Shown here piece after piece: positions 25,467 through 33,081 of a DNA stretch of 33,737 bases. A model generated the notes under the pieces. It saw nothing but the letters and a program-made list of their open reading frames with translations, did not search any database and was not told where the DNA came from. A program made the translations under genes and the position numbers. Positions within the stretch are counted from its first letter, which is position 1. Every line of letters begins with the position of its first letter. This DNA comes from Streptomyces sp. (lineage in GTDB: Bacteria > Actinomycetota > Actinomycetes > Streptomycetales > Streptomycetaceae), in assembly GCF_019510245.1 (NCBI RefSeq), contig NZ_JAEKKT010000196.1, forward strand, positions 1-33,737, written 5' to 3'.

Positions 25467-25973
25467 CTACTCGGCGAGCTCTTCCAGGAGACGGGCGGTG
25501 GACAGGCCGGCCCTCAGGTAGGCCACGAACAGCTCGTTGTGCAGCGCCCAGGGCGAGCGCCGGGCCCGTACCAGCCGGATCGCCTCCTCGGCCGTACGCC
25601 CCTGGTGCACCAGCGCCTGCGCGACCACGAGCCCCGACCGGTTGTACCCGCTGTAGCAGCGCACCAGCACCGACCGCCCCGCGTCCAGCGCCTCGCTGGC
25701 CGCCCGCGCGAGCCGCATCACCCCGGCGAGCTGGGTGCCGTCCAGCGGCCCGTCCGGTATCGGCCACACATGGTGCTCGACCCCGTCGGCCGGACCGTGC
25801 CCGGGCACCCTCAGCAGGCTCTGCACCAGATCGAACTCGTCCCGCACCACGGCAGCCTCCAGCCGCCCCGAACGCGCCCGGAACTCGTGACCGCCCATCC
25901 ACAACCCGGGCAGCACCTCGCTCCAAGGACTGTCCGGAGCCGGCACGTCGTACTGCTCCCCACGGATCCGCAC
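25467..25973 (-). CDS. Dual-specificity/tyrosine-phosphatase-like protein
   Basis: This protein of about 168 residues has the phosphatase loop LVRCYSGYNRSGLV with Cys106 and Arg112 (C-x5-R), the general signature of protein tyrosine and dual-specificity phosphatases. Upstream, VEHHVWPIPDGPL supplies a possible general-acid Asp. The usual His before Cys is Arg here. GTG at 25973 is chosen because GGGGAGG lies six bases upstream; a TTG at 26000 would add nine residues but overlaps that ribosome site. It may dephosphorylate proteins or another phosphoester. It is divergent from the NERD-like gene by about 100 bases. Confidence 0.82.
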   Translation of the reverse strand: MRIRGEQYDVPAPDSPWSEVLPGLWMGGHEFRARSGRLEAAVVRDEFDLVQSLLRVPGHGPADGVEHHVWPIPDGPLDGTQLAGVMRLARAASEALDAGRSVLVRCYSGYNRSGLVVAQALVHQGRTAEEAIRLVRARRSPWALHNELFVAYLRAGLSTARLLEELAE

Positions 25974-26074
25974 CCGGCGCCTCCCCGCTGCGCGCGCCAA
26001 CCCCTGTCAAAGGTAGCGGGGTTCTTGCCCCTGGAGCACCCCGCCTGTTCCCATGGTCGAGGGGTGATGACGCA

Positions 26075-26878
26075 ATGAGCGGACTGCGCGTCGTGCCGGC
26101 CTGGCGGCACGGCCAGGAGCGACTGTACGTATGTCTCACGGACGGACGGAACATCGCCTGGTACGACCGTGAGGCGGGCCGGGTCAACCTGCTCAGCGAG
26201 GAGCGGCGGGACGATGTACTGGAGACCCTGAGGCCGTTCCTGACCGGCCCGGTCACGATCGGCCCGCCGCCCGTGCCCACCCCCGCCGAGCTGGCCCGGC
26301 TGAGCCTGCATCCCGACGACGACCTGGCGCCCAACCGCCCCGGCGAGGCTCTGCTGGTCGCCCTCGACCGGGACCCCGGCCCGGCCCACCGCCTGCGCCC
26401 CGACCCGCGCCGCCGCGCCCTGACCGCGGAGCAGACCGTCGGCGACGCCCTGGACCGCCTGGACGGCGCCGGCTGGCACGCCCTGCACTCCGTCCCGCTG
26501 CCCGGCGGCGACCGCCTGCACCACCTGCTGATCGGGCCGGGCGGCCTGTTCTGCGTGCACTCCCTCTACGCCCGCAGGCAGAAGGTCCTGGTCGCCGACC
26601 CGATGATCGCACTGGGCCGGCGTGAGCCCCAGCCGCTCCTGCGCCGACTGCGGGCGGACGCCGACCGGGCCTCGTACGCCCTCACGGCCGAGGTCCGCCC
26701 GGTCCTGGCCCTGACCGAACCGGCGGACGTCACGCTGACCGCCCCGCCGCGCGAGGTCCACATCCTCCGCGACCGGGACCTGGACACCCTGTCCCGCCTG
26801 GGCGGCGTCCTCAAGCCGGCGGACGTGGAGGCCCTGCACGCGATGGCGCGGGACCGGAACACCTGGGGGAGGGTGTAG
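26075..26878 (+). CDS. NERD-like domain protein with altered active site
   Basis: This 267-residue cytoplasmic protein has a central region (about 118-170) that resembles the nuclease-related domain: EQTVGDALDRLDGAGWHALHSV, here helix and strand, then RLHHLLIGPGGLFCVHS. In canonical NERD domains the second block is IDHLLIGPxGVFVIDSK, with Asp and Lys as catalytic residues. Here Asp is His, and the Asp-x-Lys end reads His-Ser-Leu, so nuclease activity is doubtful. The C-terminal half has strands VRPVLAL and VHILRDRDLDTLSRLGG as in other NERD proteins. ATG at 26075 follows AGGGGTGAT. It is convergent with the LigD-Pol gene. Confidence 0.7.
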   Translation: MSGLRVVPAWRHGQERLYVCLTDGRNIAWYDREAGRVNLLSEERRDDVLETLRPFLTGPVTIGPPPVPTPAELARLSLHPDDDLAPNRPGEALLVALDRDPGPAHRLRPDPRRRALTAEQTVGDALDRLDGAGWHALHSVPLPGGDRLHHLLIGPGGLFCVHSLYARRQKVLVADPMIALGRREPQPLLRRLRADADRASYALTAEVRPVLALTEPADVTLTAPPREVHILRDRDLDTLSRLGGVLKPADVEALHAMARDRNTWGRV

Positions 26879-26903
26879 GGCGGTGTAGCTCCACCGGAGG
26901 CCT

Positions 26904-27785
26904 TCAGGGCAGCGTCGCCGCGCGCCCCGCGTCCAGCAGCGGAGCCAGCAGGTCCCCGTGGTCCTGGACGCGCGGCGCGATGTCCCCCGCCCGGAACACC
27001 AGCCGGTCCGCCGCCCGGCACTGCGCGACCTCCTCCCACGTGACCGGCGCCGACACCGTCGGCTCCCGCCGCGCCCGCACCGTGTACGGCGTGGCCGTCG
27101 TCTTCCGCCCCGCGTTCTGGCTCCAGTCCACGAACACCTTCCCCGGCCGCAGACTCCGCGTCATCCGGTGCACCACCAGCCTGGGCATCGCCCGCTCGGC
27201 CTCCACCGCCAGCCCCTTCGCGTACTCGCTCACCCGCTCGCTGGACGCCCCGCGCACCGCCGCCAGCAGATGCAGCCCCTTCGACCCGGCCGTCTTGGCG
27301 TACGCCTCGATCCCGTCCGCCGCCAGCCGCTCCCGCAGCCACAGCGCGACCTCGCAGCACTGCACCACCGTCGCCGGCGCACCGGGGTCCAGGTCGAGGA
27401 CGATCCGGTCGGCCTCGTCCTGATTGCCCACCAGCCACTGGTGCGTGTGGAACTCGGTGACCAGGTTCGCCGCCCACATCAGGCTCGCGAGGTCCTGCAC
27501 CAGCACCATCCGGGCCGCCCCCTCCGACCGGCGCACCTCGGCGGTCGTGACCCAGTCGGGCGTACCCGGCGGCACGTTCTTGGCGAAGAAGACCTGGCCG
27601 TCGGGACCGTCCGGATAGCGCAGGAAGGACACCGGCCGGTCCCGCAGGTGCGGCAGCAGGACCCCGGACGCCGTCGCGTAGTAGTGCAGCAGCTCGCCCT
27701 TGGTGAACCCGGTCGCCGGATACAGCACCTTCTCCAGGTTGCTGAGCACGACCCTTCGCCCGTCCACCTCTGTGATCGGCGTCAT
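26904..27785 (-). CDS. LigD polymerase/primase-domain protein
   Basis: This 293-residue protein matches the stand-alone polymerase domain of LigD (archaeo-eukaryotic primase fold). It has EKVLYP, FFAKNVP, AANLVTEFHTHQW, VLDLDPG with the metal-binding DLD motif, and KTAGSKGLHLLA, the signature of the active site. These enzymes fill in or add ribonucleotides at broken ends bound by Ku. Neither the ligase nor the phosphoesterase domain of full LigD is present. The ATG at 27785 is 51 bases from the divergent Ku start, so both genes share a promoter region. Confidence 0.96.
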   Translation of the reverse strand: MTPITEVDGRRVVLSNLEKVLYPATGFTKGELLHYYATASGVLLPHLRDRPVSFLRYPDGPDGQVFFAKNVPPGTPDWVTTAEVRRSEGAARMVLVQDLASLMWAANLVTEFHTHQWLVGNQDEADRIVLDLDPGAPATVVQCCEVALWLRERLAADGIEAYAKTAGSKGLHLLAAVRGASSERVSEYAKGLAVEAERAMPRLVVHRMTRSLRPGKVFVDWSQNAGRKTTATPYTVRARREPTVSAPVTWEEVAQCRAADRLVFRAGDIAPRVQDHGDLLAPLLDAGRAATLP

Positions 27786-27836
27786 AGGATGACAATCTCA
27801 TATAAACCCTCACATTCGGACGGAGGGAAACCGCAC
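27786..27836. promoter_or_regulatory. Shared divergent promoter region of ligD-Pol and ku
   Basis: Only 51 bases separate the two starts. The left part is AT-rich (TCTCATATAAACCCTCACATT), here noted for its TATAAA core, and GGAGGG at about 27822 is the ku ribosome site. The ligD-Pol and ku promoters must overlap here, allowing joint control. Confidence 0.5.
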
Positions 27837-28919
27837 GTGCGATCCATCTGGAACGGCGCGATCTCCTTCGGGCTCGTCAGCATCCCGATCAAGCTGGTGA
27901 ACGCCACGGAGAGTCATTCGATCTCCTTCCGTCAGGTCCACGCCGAGGACAACGGCCGCATCCGCTACCGCAAGTTCTGCGAGCTGGAGGACCGTGAGGT
28001 CACCCAGTCGGAGATCGGCAAGGGGTACGAGGACGCCGACGGCACGATCGTCCCGATCACCGACGAGGACCTGTCCCACCTGCCCATCCCCACCGCCCGC
28101 ACGATCGAGATCGTCGCCTTCGTCCCGGCCGACCGCATCGACCCGCTCCAGATGGACGCGGCGTACTACCTGGCGGCCTCCGGTGCCCCGGCCGCGAAGC
28201 CGTACACCCTGCTCCGCGAAGCCCTCAAACGCAGCAACAAGGTGGCCATCACCAAGTACGCGCTGCGCGGCCGCGAGCGCCTCGGCATGCTCCGGGTGGT
28301 CGACGATGCCATCGCCATGCACGGCCTGCTCTGGCCGGACGAGGTCCGCGCGCCCGAGGGGGTCGCCCCCGACGTCGGAGTCACCGTCCGCGACAAGGAG
28401 CTCGACCTCGCGGACGCCCTGATGGACACCCTCGGCGAGGTCGACCTGGAGGACCTGCACGACGAGTACCGGGAGGCGCTGGAGGAGGTCATCGCCGCGA
28501 AGGCGGCCGGCGAGACCCCGCCGGAGGCCCCCGAACCGGCGACGGGCGGCAAGGTCCTCGACCTGATGGCGGCCCTGGAGAAGAGCGTGCGGGCGGCGAA
28601 GGAGTCGAGAGGGGAGGGGGCCGAGGAGGCGGAGGTCACCTCGCTGCAGGGCAAGAAGTCCGCGTCCGGCACCAAGCGGACGATGGCGAAGCAGTCCACC
28701 GCGAAGCGGTCCTCGGCGAAGCGGTCCACGACGAAGAAGACGGCGGCGAAGAAGACGGCGGACGGCAGGGCGGAGGACGGCAGGGCGGCGTCGAAGAAGG
28801 CGGCGGCAACGAAGTCCACGGCCGCCAAGTCCGCGGCCGCCAAGTCCGCGGCCAAGAAGGCACCGGCGAAGAAGGCGGCTGCCAAGAAGACGGCTTCGTC
28901 GCGCAGACGCTCCGCGTGA
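27837..28919 (+). CDS. ku: Ku DNA end-binding protein
   Basis: This 360-residue protein starts SIWNGAISFGLVSIPIKLVNA, the first strand block of the bacterial Ku ring (shown from residue 3), with DLSHLPIPTARTIEIVAFV, YYLAASG and GLLWPDEVR following. Residues 1-255 form the core ring that encircles DNA ends and recruits LigD for non-homologous end joining. From about residue 265 on, a Lys/Ala/Thr/Ser-rich tail with repeated AKK and AKS units binds DNA, as in other actinobacterial Ku proteins. GTG at 27837 has GGAGGG nine bases upstream; the open frame before it is not supported. Confidence 0.97.
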   Translation: MRSIWNGAISFGLVSIPIKLVNATESHSISFRQVHAEDNGRIRYRKFCELEDREVTQSEIGKGYEDADGTIVPITDEDLSHLPIPTARTIEIVAFVPADRIDPLQMDAAYYLAASGAPAAKPYTLLREALKRSNKVAITKYALRGRERLGMLRVVDDAIAMHGLLWPDEVRAPEGVAPDVGVTVRDKELDLADALMDTLGEVDLEDLHDEYREALEEVIAAKAAGETPPEAPEPATGGKVLDLMAALEKSVRAAKESRGEGAEEAEVTSLQGKKSASGTKRTMAKQSTAKRSSAKRSTTKKTAAKKTADGRAEDGRAASKKAAATKSTAAKSAAAKSAAKKAPAKKAAAKKTASSRRRSA

Positions 28920-28930
28920 AAACGCGGTAT

Positions 28931-28949
28931 CGCGGGCCACGGGCCCGCG
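28931..28949 (+). terminator. Hairpin after ku
   Basis: CGCGGGCC and GGCCCGCG form perfect eight-base arms with loop ACG, 11 bases after the ku stop. Confidence 0.75.
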
Positions 28950-29436
28950 TCGCGACCGGTACGCGCTCGGTTCCCTGACAGGTGGTCACCGCGCTCATGC
29001 GTGGCGCCGCTCGGCCCCCGCGCCATGTCCTGGCCGACGCTTGTCGGGCGGTGCCGCCCGCGCCCATGCGCGCCGCTCCTGCGGCACGGCTGCCCGCGGC
29101 TGAGAAGAGGCGCCGGCTGGAGCGCTCTTCAGGGGCGCTGGGGGTACCCCGGCGGACGGCTGGGGGAGGATGTGCGACCAACCCCCACCAGGCCCCGTCG
29201 GCCCGTGTCTCGGCCCGTGTCTCGGCCCGCGTCGGCCCGCATCGGTCGCCGATCGGCGTGATGCCCGCCGGGTGTGTGGCCATGAGCCCGTCGACCGACC
29301 GGTTATCACCACTCGCAATAGCACATACCCTGACAATTTAGTATATATGTTGCAGGCGTGGCGCGATGCTGGAGGACGGGGGGAGGCCCGCTCCACGGCG
29401 GGCAGACAGGTTGTCCCCGCTCGTGAAGGCGTTGTC
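28950..29436. other. Gene-free region with repeats and DoxX promoter
   Basis: The stretch contains a diverged copy of the dispersed repeat (29128-29188, GGGGCGCTGGGGGTACCCC), a short tandem array (29199-29245, CGGCCCGTGTCT-type 12-bp units, about four) and an AT-rich patch at 29300-29349 that should carry the DoxX-gene promoter. ORFs on both strands look like shadows. Confidence 0.55.
29128..29188. repeat. Dispersed intergenic repeat, copy 5
   Basis: TTCAGGGGCGCTGGGGGTAC and GGCTGGGGGAGGATGTGCGA match, in reverse orientation, the GGTACCCCCAGCGCCCC and CGCAGTTCCTCCCCCAGCC blocks of copy 1. Confidence 0.7.
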
Positions 29437-30075
29437 ATGCGTGCACTGCATTTCCACCCCCTCGGCCGAACCCACGCCCTGTCCCTCACCCAGCTGCGCG
29501 CCCCCGCGCAGGCTGGCCGGCCCGCCGATACGGCGGCCGGGAGCACCTCGGGCCCGCAGGGTGGGACGCGCGCCGCCGGTGCGCTGACCGGGCTGTCCGC
29601 CGCGGAGTGCGGACTGCTGCTGATCAGGCTGACCTTCGGACTGCTGCTGGCCGGACACGGCGCGCAGAAGCTGTTCGGCCTCTTCGGGGGGCCGGGCCTG
29701 GCGGCCACCGGCAGGGGCTTCGACGCCCTCGGCTACCACCCGGGCAAGGTCTTCGCCGTGATCGGGGGTCTCTCCGAACTCTGCGGAGGCCTCGGCCTGG
29801 CGGCCGGCCTGCTCACCGCGCTCGCGGCCGCGGCCGTGGTCGGCGTGATGATCAACGCCATGGTGACCGTGAGCGGCGCCCACGGCCTGTGGATCCAGAA
29901 CGGCGGAGTCGAGTACAGCGTCTCCATCTGCGTCGTCGCCCTCGCCCTCACCGCCATCGGCCCGGGCCGGCTGTCCCTCGACCGCTTCTTCCCCTGGGGT
30001 TCGGGCGGCTGGCTCCCGGCCGCCGCCGCGCTCGGCCTGGGCGGCATCGGCGCCGCGATCGCGCTGAGCGTCTGA
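29437..30075 (+). CDS. DoxX-family integral membrane protein
   Basis: This 212-residue protein has a variable N-terminus of about 60 residues and then a DoxX-type four-helix membrane domain: LLLIRLTFGLLLAGHGAQKLFGLFGG, shown here as helix 1 and loop, FDALGYHPGKVFAVIGGLSEL and later helices ending in GPGRLSLDRFF. DoxX proteins are membrane redox or respiratory-linked proteins of uncertain function. ATG at 29437 is chosen for conserved-like context and a GAAGG upstream; ATG at 29347 in the same frame would add 30 residues but falls in the presumed promoter. A fifth helix may be present at the C-terminus. Confidence 0.8.
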   Translation: MRALHFHPLGRTHALSLTQLRAPAQAGRPADTAAGSTSGPQGGTRAAGALTGLSAAECGLLLIRLTFGLLLAGHGAQKLFGLFGGPGLAATGRGFDALGYHPGKVFAVIGGLSELCGGLGLAAGLLTALAAAAVVGVMINAMVTVSGAHGLWIQNGGVEYSVSICVVALALTAIGPGRLSLDRFFPWGSGGWLPAAAALGLGGIGAAIALSV

Positions 30076-30213
30076 CCCCCCTCCGGGCCCCGACCTCACG
30101 GGCCGCCCAGGAGCAGGCATGTACGTGGACAGCGCGCCCCTGGTCCGCCATGCTGTCCCGGCGCTTCGACAGGCCGGCGCGGGCTGCACGGTGTGATGAG
30201 GGGACGGGGACCG

Positions 30214-30759
30214 GTGGAGCGGACGCAGGTTGCAGCTGTACCCCAGAAACGCATCCGCTACCGGTTGACGCGCAGCCAGCGCCTGCTGCCCGTACTGCCC
30301 GGATTCGCTGTCGCCCTGCCCTCCCAGATCCTGTTCTGGCTGGACGGTGAACCGGCTGGTCCCGGACTCGTCCCGGGACTGCTCATATGGGGGGTCCTGC
30401 TGCCCCTGGTGCTGATCGCCTCACGCTCGTTCGGCGTCACTCTCACGCCGTCGGAGGCCGTCGCGCACAACCTGCGCCGTCGGACCATCCCGTGGTCGGA
30501 CGTCCAGGCCGTCCAGATCGAGTCGCTCCTCGGAAGCCGGACCGTCGTGATCTACGAGGCGGGCGGCCGCCGAACCCGCCTGCGGGCGCCGACGACCGGA
30601 TTCCTCAGCTGGGACCGCGGCTTCGAGGAGAAGTTCCACACCATCGGCAGATGGTGGCTGGACCACCGCGGCCCGGACTGGGTTCCCGTCCCGCCGCCAG
30701 GGGTGTGGTGGGGCGGCCCGCCGGCGTCCCACGGGAACCCCTACGCGCCTCCGGCGTAG
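30214..30759 (+). CDS. PH-like-domain membrane protein
   Basis: This protein of about 181 residues has two hydrophobic segments near the N-terminus (about 21-40 and 45-62) followed by SFGVTLTPSEAVAHNLRRRTIPWSDVQAVQIE, here the start of a bacterial PH-like domain, with the characteristic IPWSDVQAV block. The end is rich in Trp, Gly and Pro. Proteins of this type are membrane-anchored with unknown function. GTG at 30214 has GAGGGGA nine bases upstream; GTG 30193 and ATG 30196 are in-frame alternatives. The frame ends in PYAPPA. Confidence 0.65.
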   Translation: MERTQVAAVPQKRIRYRLTRSQRLLPVLPGFAVALPSQILFWLDGEPAGPGLVPGLLIWGVLLPLVLIASRSFGVTLTPSEAVAHNLRRRTIPWSDVQAVQIESLLGSRTVVIYEAGGRRTRLRAPTTGFLSWDRGFEEKFHTIGRWWLDHRGPDWVPVPPPGVWWGGPPASHGNPYAPPA

Positions 30760-30885
30760 CCGGCGGCTGATCCGGAGCCGGCAAGCTCAACGGTGAGCGC
30801 AGCCTTGGGTCGCAGCCCTGATCGATCGGTCTTCGGGTGGCGTGCCTCTCGGCCTCGCGCGCACAGCAGCGTGATCAAATAAGGC

Positions 30886-31443
30886 ATGGCATCGTCCTGG
30901 ACCGGTGACCGGGTACGCCTGCGCGCTGTCGAGCCCGACGACTGGACGGCGTTCATGCGCTTCGCCGACGACGACGGGCGGCGGGGGAGCCGGCCCGAGC
31001 TGCCGCGGTCCGCCGAGAGCTACCGTGCCTGGGCGAAGGAACAGGCCGTCGCCAGGTGCGAGGACGACCGCTTCCGGTTGGCCGTCGAGGCGACGGCGAC
31101 GGGAGAGCTGGTCGGCACCGTCGGCTCGCATCGCACCGGCCGTCGTTCAGGCTGGTTCGAGTGCGATGTCACGATCGGCGCCGATCACCGGCGCAACGGC
31201 TACGCGGCGGAAGCCGTAGCTCTGCTGATGCGCTTCATGTTCGCCGAGCGGCGCTATCACAAGTGCCTGGCAGCGGTCTTCGCCCACAACGAGGCATCGC
31301 TGGCACTCTTCCGCCGACTCGGCTTCACCGAGGAGGGGCGCCTGCGGGAACACGTGTTCCTCGCCGGCCGGCACCGCGACCTCGTCATGATGGGCATGCT
31401 CGCCGACGAGTTCGACCAGCGGCACACGACGAGCCGACCATGA
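30886..31443 (+). CDS. RimJ/RimL-type GNAT acetyltransferase
   Basis: This 185-residue protein has the full GNAT fold of the RimJ/RimL group: VRLRAVEPDDWTAFMRF at the start, TIGADHRRNGYAAEAVALLMRF (acetyl-CoA motif, R-R-N-G-Y-A), CLAAVFAHNEASLALFRRLGF and the final REHVFLAGRHRDLVMMGMLADEF. Relatives acetylate ribosomal protein N-termini, antibiotics or peptides. ATG at 30886 lies in AAGGCATGG with a weak ribosome site. It is convergent with the P450 gene, 41 bases apart, so a link to that locus is possible but not shown by the sequence. Confidence 0.85.
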   Translation: MASSWTGDRVRLRAVEPDDWTAFMRFADDDGRRGSRPELPRSAESYRAWAKEQAVARCEDDRFRLAVEATATGELVGTVGSHRTGRRSGWFECDVTIGADHRRNGYAAEAVALLMRFMFAERRYHKCLAAVFAHNEASLALFRRLGFTEEGRLREHVFLAGRHRDLVMMGMLADEFDQRHTTSRP

Positions 31444-31484
31444 TCCGACCGCCGGGAGGCCTGCCACCGCAAGCGTGACCGCCC

Positions 31485-32846
31485 TCAGCCGCGCGGGGTG
31501 GCGCGCAGCCGCAGACCGACGGTCGCGAGACCTTCGAGGGTCGCGACCTGGTGGCTGGGTTGCGGTCCGGGCGGCTCGCTGAGGTGGTGGCGGCGGGCGG
31601 TCTGCGCAGTCAGGAGCGTCAGCATCGCCATGGCCAGAGCAGCTCCCTCGCAGCCGTGCGGCCCGGTACCGAAGGAGAGGAAGACCCCCGGTTTCGCCGA
31701 CGAGCCCGAGTCGTCGAGCCAGCGCTCGGGCCGGAACCGGTCCGGATCGGAGAATTCCCGTGCGTCACGGTGGGCGGTGTAGGGGCAGACGAGCACGGTG
31801 GACCCGGCGTCGATGGTGTAGTCGGCGAGCTGGGTTTGTCGTGGGGCGCGGCGGGTCAGCAGCCAGCTCGGCGGGTACAGCCGGAGCACCTCACTCACCA
31901 GTGCTTGGGTGTACGGCAGGCCACCGAGGTGGGCGCTGGTCGTCGCGGCCGGGTCCGCGGGCAGCGAGGCGGCCTCGGCAGCGACGCGGCCCGCTTCCTG
32001 CGGGTGCCGGGCCAGGTGGAGCAGGATCCATCCGGCCGCCCGGGACGGGGTCTCGAAGGTGGCGACCGTGATTCCCGGGAGAGTGTCGAGGACGGCCTCT
32101 TCCGGCAGCAGGCCGTAGTGGGGGGAGGGCTGGAGCATCTGCCCCAGCATGTCGTCACCGAGCCGTCCCGACGAACGACGCCGGCGGACCACGGGCCGCA
32201 GGGCCTCGGTGAAGGCGACCTGCTGCCGGGTACGGAACCGTCGTGCCGGTGTGGGGATCCAGCGCGGCCACACCCAACGCGAAGGGCGTACGAGCACCTC
32301 CCGGGCCAGGAAGAGCCCAGAGGCGTAGGGAAGCAGCGCGGGGGCGTCCTCCGAGAAGAGGTAACTCACACCGATCTCCGCCAGCGCATGCCGGACCAGG
32401 GGCAGGATCTCGACGTCCTGGCCCGTGGGCAACTGGTCGGCGAACCGGGCGGTCCGGGGTGCGATCTCGCCGATCCGGGCCGCAACCGCCTGCGCTCGCA
32501 GTCCGCGCATGCGGGCGGCGTGCGCGTACGCCCGCTCCTCGGGTGTCGGTGCTCCGCTCGACCGCTTCAACGGCGGGAAGAGGGGCGAGGGCGCCTTGGG
32601 GAAGTCCTGTGCGCGCCGCAGGACCGCTTCGCACGGCCCGGCCGCGGCGGCCACGTAGACACCCGGCTCCAACTGCCAGACGTCCCCGCACTCTTCGGCA
32701 CCGCGACGCGCCAACGCCAGCCGGTCGCGGCTCCAGGCCGCGAAGCTGCCCCCGGGCAACCGAGGCGGCTGACGCGACGGATCACGTGACGGCTCACGCG
32801 ACGGCTCACGTGACGGTTCACGTGACGGCTCATTCGTTCGGCCCAT
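31485..32846 (-). CDS. Cytochrome P450 with SREP repeats at its N-terminus
   Basis: This 453-residue P450 has the heme signature FGTGPHGCEG (Cys399 as the axial ligand), the ExxR motif SEVLRLYPPSW and the PERF-like DPDRFRPERW. The I-helix reads ITVATFETPSRAAGW, keeping Glu-Thr but lacking the usual AGxxT. Residues 6-25 contain a fourfold SREP/SRDP repeat encoded by 12-bp units at 32780-32830. ATG at 32846 has AGGGA upstream; the frame stays open to 33125 through the tandem repeats, but that part would overlap the peptide gene. P450s oxidise C-H bonds or couple aromatic rings. Its likely partner is the peptide gene directly upstream on the same strand. Confidence 0.93.
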   Translation of the reverse strand: MGRTNEPSREPSREPSREPSRDPSRQPPRLPGGSFAAWSRDRLALARRGAEECGDVWQLEPGVYVAAAAGPCEAVLRRAQDFPKAPSPLFPPLKRSSGAPTPEERAYAHAARMRGLRAQAVAARIGEIAPRTARFADQLPTGQDVEILPLVRHALAEIGVSYLFSEDAPALLPYASGLFLAREVLVRPSRWVWPRWIPTPARRFRTRQQVAFTEALRPVVRRRRSSGRLGDDMLGQMLQPSPHYGLLPEEAVLDTLPGITVATFETPSRAAGWILLHLARHPQEAGRVAAEAASLPADPAATTSAHLGGLPYTQALVSEVLRLYPPSWLLTRRAPRQTQLADYTIDAGSTVLVCPYTAHRDAREFSDPDRFRPERWLDDSGSSAKPGVFLSFGTGPHGCEGAALAMAMLTLLTAQTARRHHLSEPPGPQPSHQVATLEGLATVGLRLRATPRG

Positions 32847-32905
32847 GAGATCGTCCCTGGCTCTCGTACGTGTCCAGGCCGATGGCGCCGGCAGCGGGGC
32901 GGGCT

Positions 32906-33061
32906 GGGAACTGGCGGGTGCCCCGAACGTAGGAAACCGGCGGGTACCCCCGAGCCTGGGAATCGGCGGGTACCCCCGAGCCTGGGAATCGGCGGGTGTC
33001 CCAGAGCCTGGGAACTGGTGGGTACCCCCGAGCCGGGGAACTGGCGGGTGCCCGGAGGCGC
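32906..33061. repeat. Six 26-bp tandem repeats between peptide gene and P450 gene
   Basis: Six units of about 26 bases run head to tail, with the core GGCGGGTACCCCCGAGCC. Units 3 to 6 are exactly 26 bases long (32958, 32984, 33010 and 33036 starts). Units 3 and 4 are the closest to each other. Each carries GGGTACCC or a variant, which is self-complementary. The unit length is not a multiple of three, so the array is not expected to encode repeats in protein. Confidence 0.9.
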
Positions 33062-33081
33062 CCGCCAGCTGTGCGGTGGTC

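Noticed and set aside
29199..29245. Tandem 12-bp units as a coding repeat
   Set aside because: They lie in a gene-free stretch and are only about four imperfect units; probably slippage of GC-rich sequence.
30760..30885. Terminator hairpin after the PH-like gene
   Set aside because: GCCGGC occurs twice but the intervening bases do not pair well enough to support a call.
32906..33061. CRISPR-like array
   Set aside because: Units are directly adjacent with no spacers, and no cas gene is in the window.
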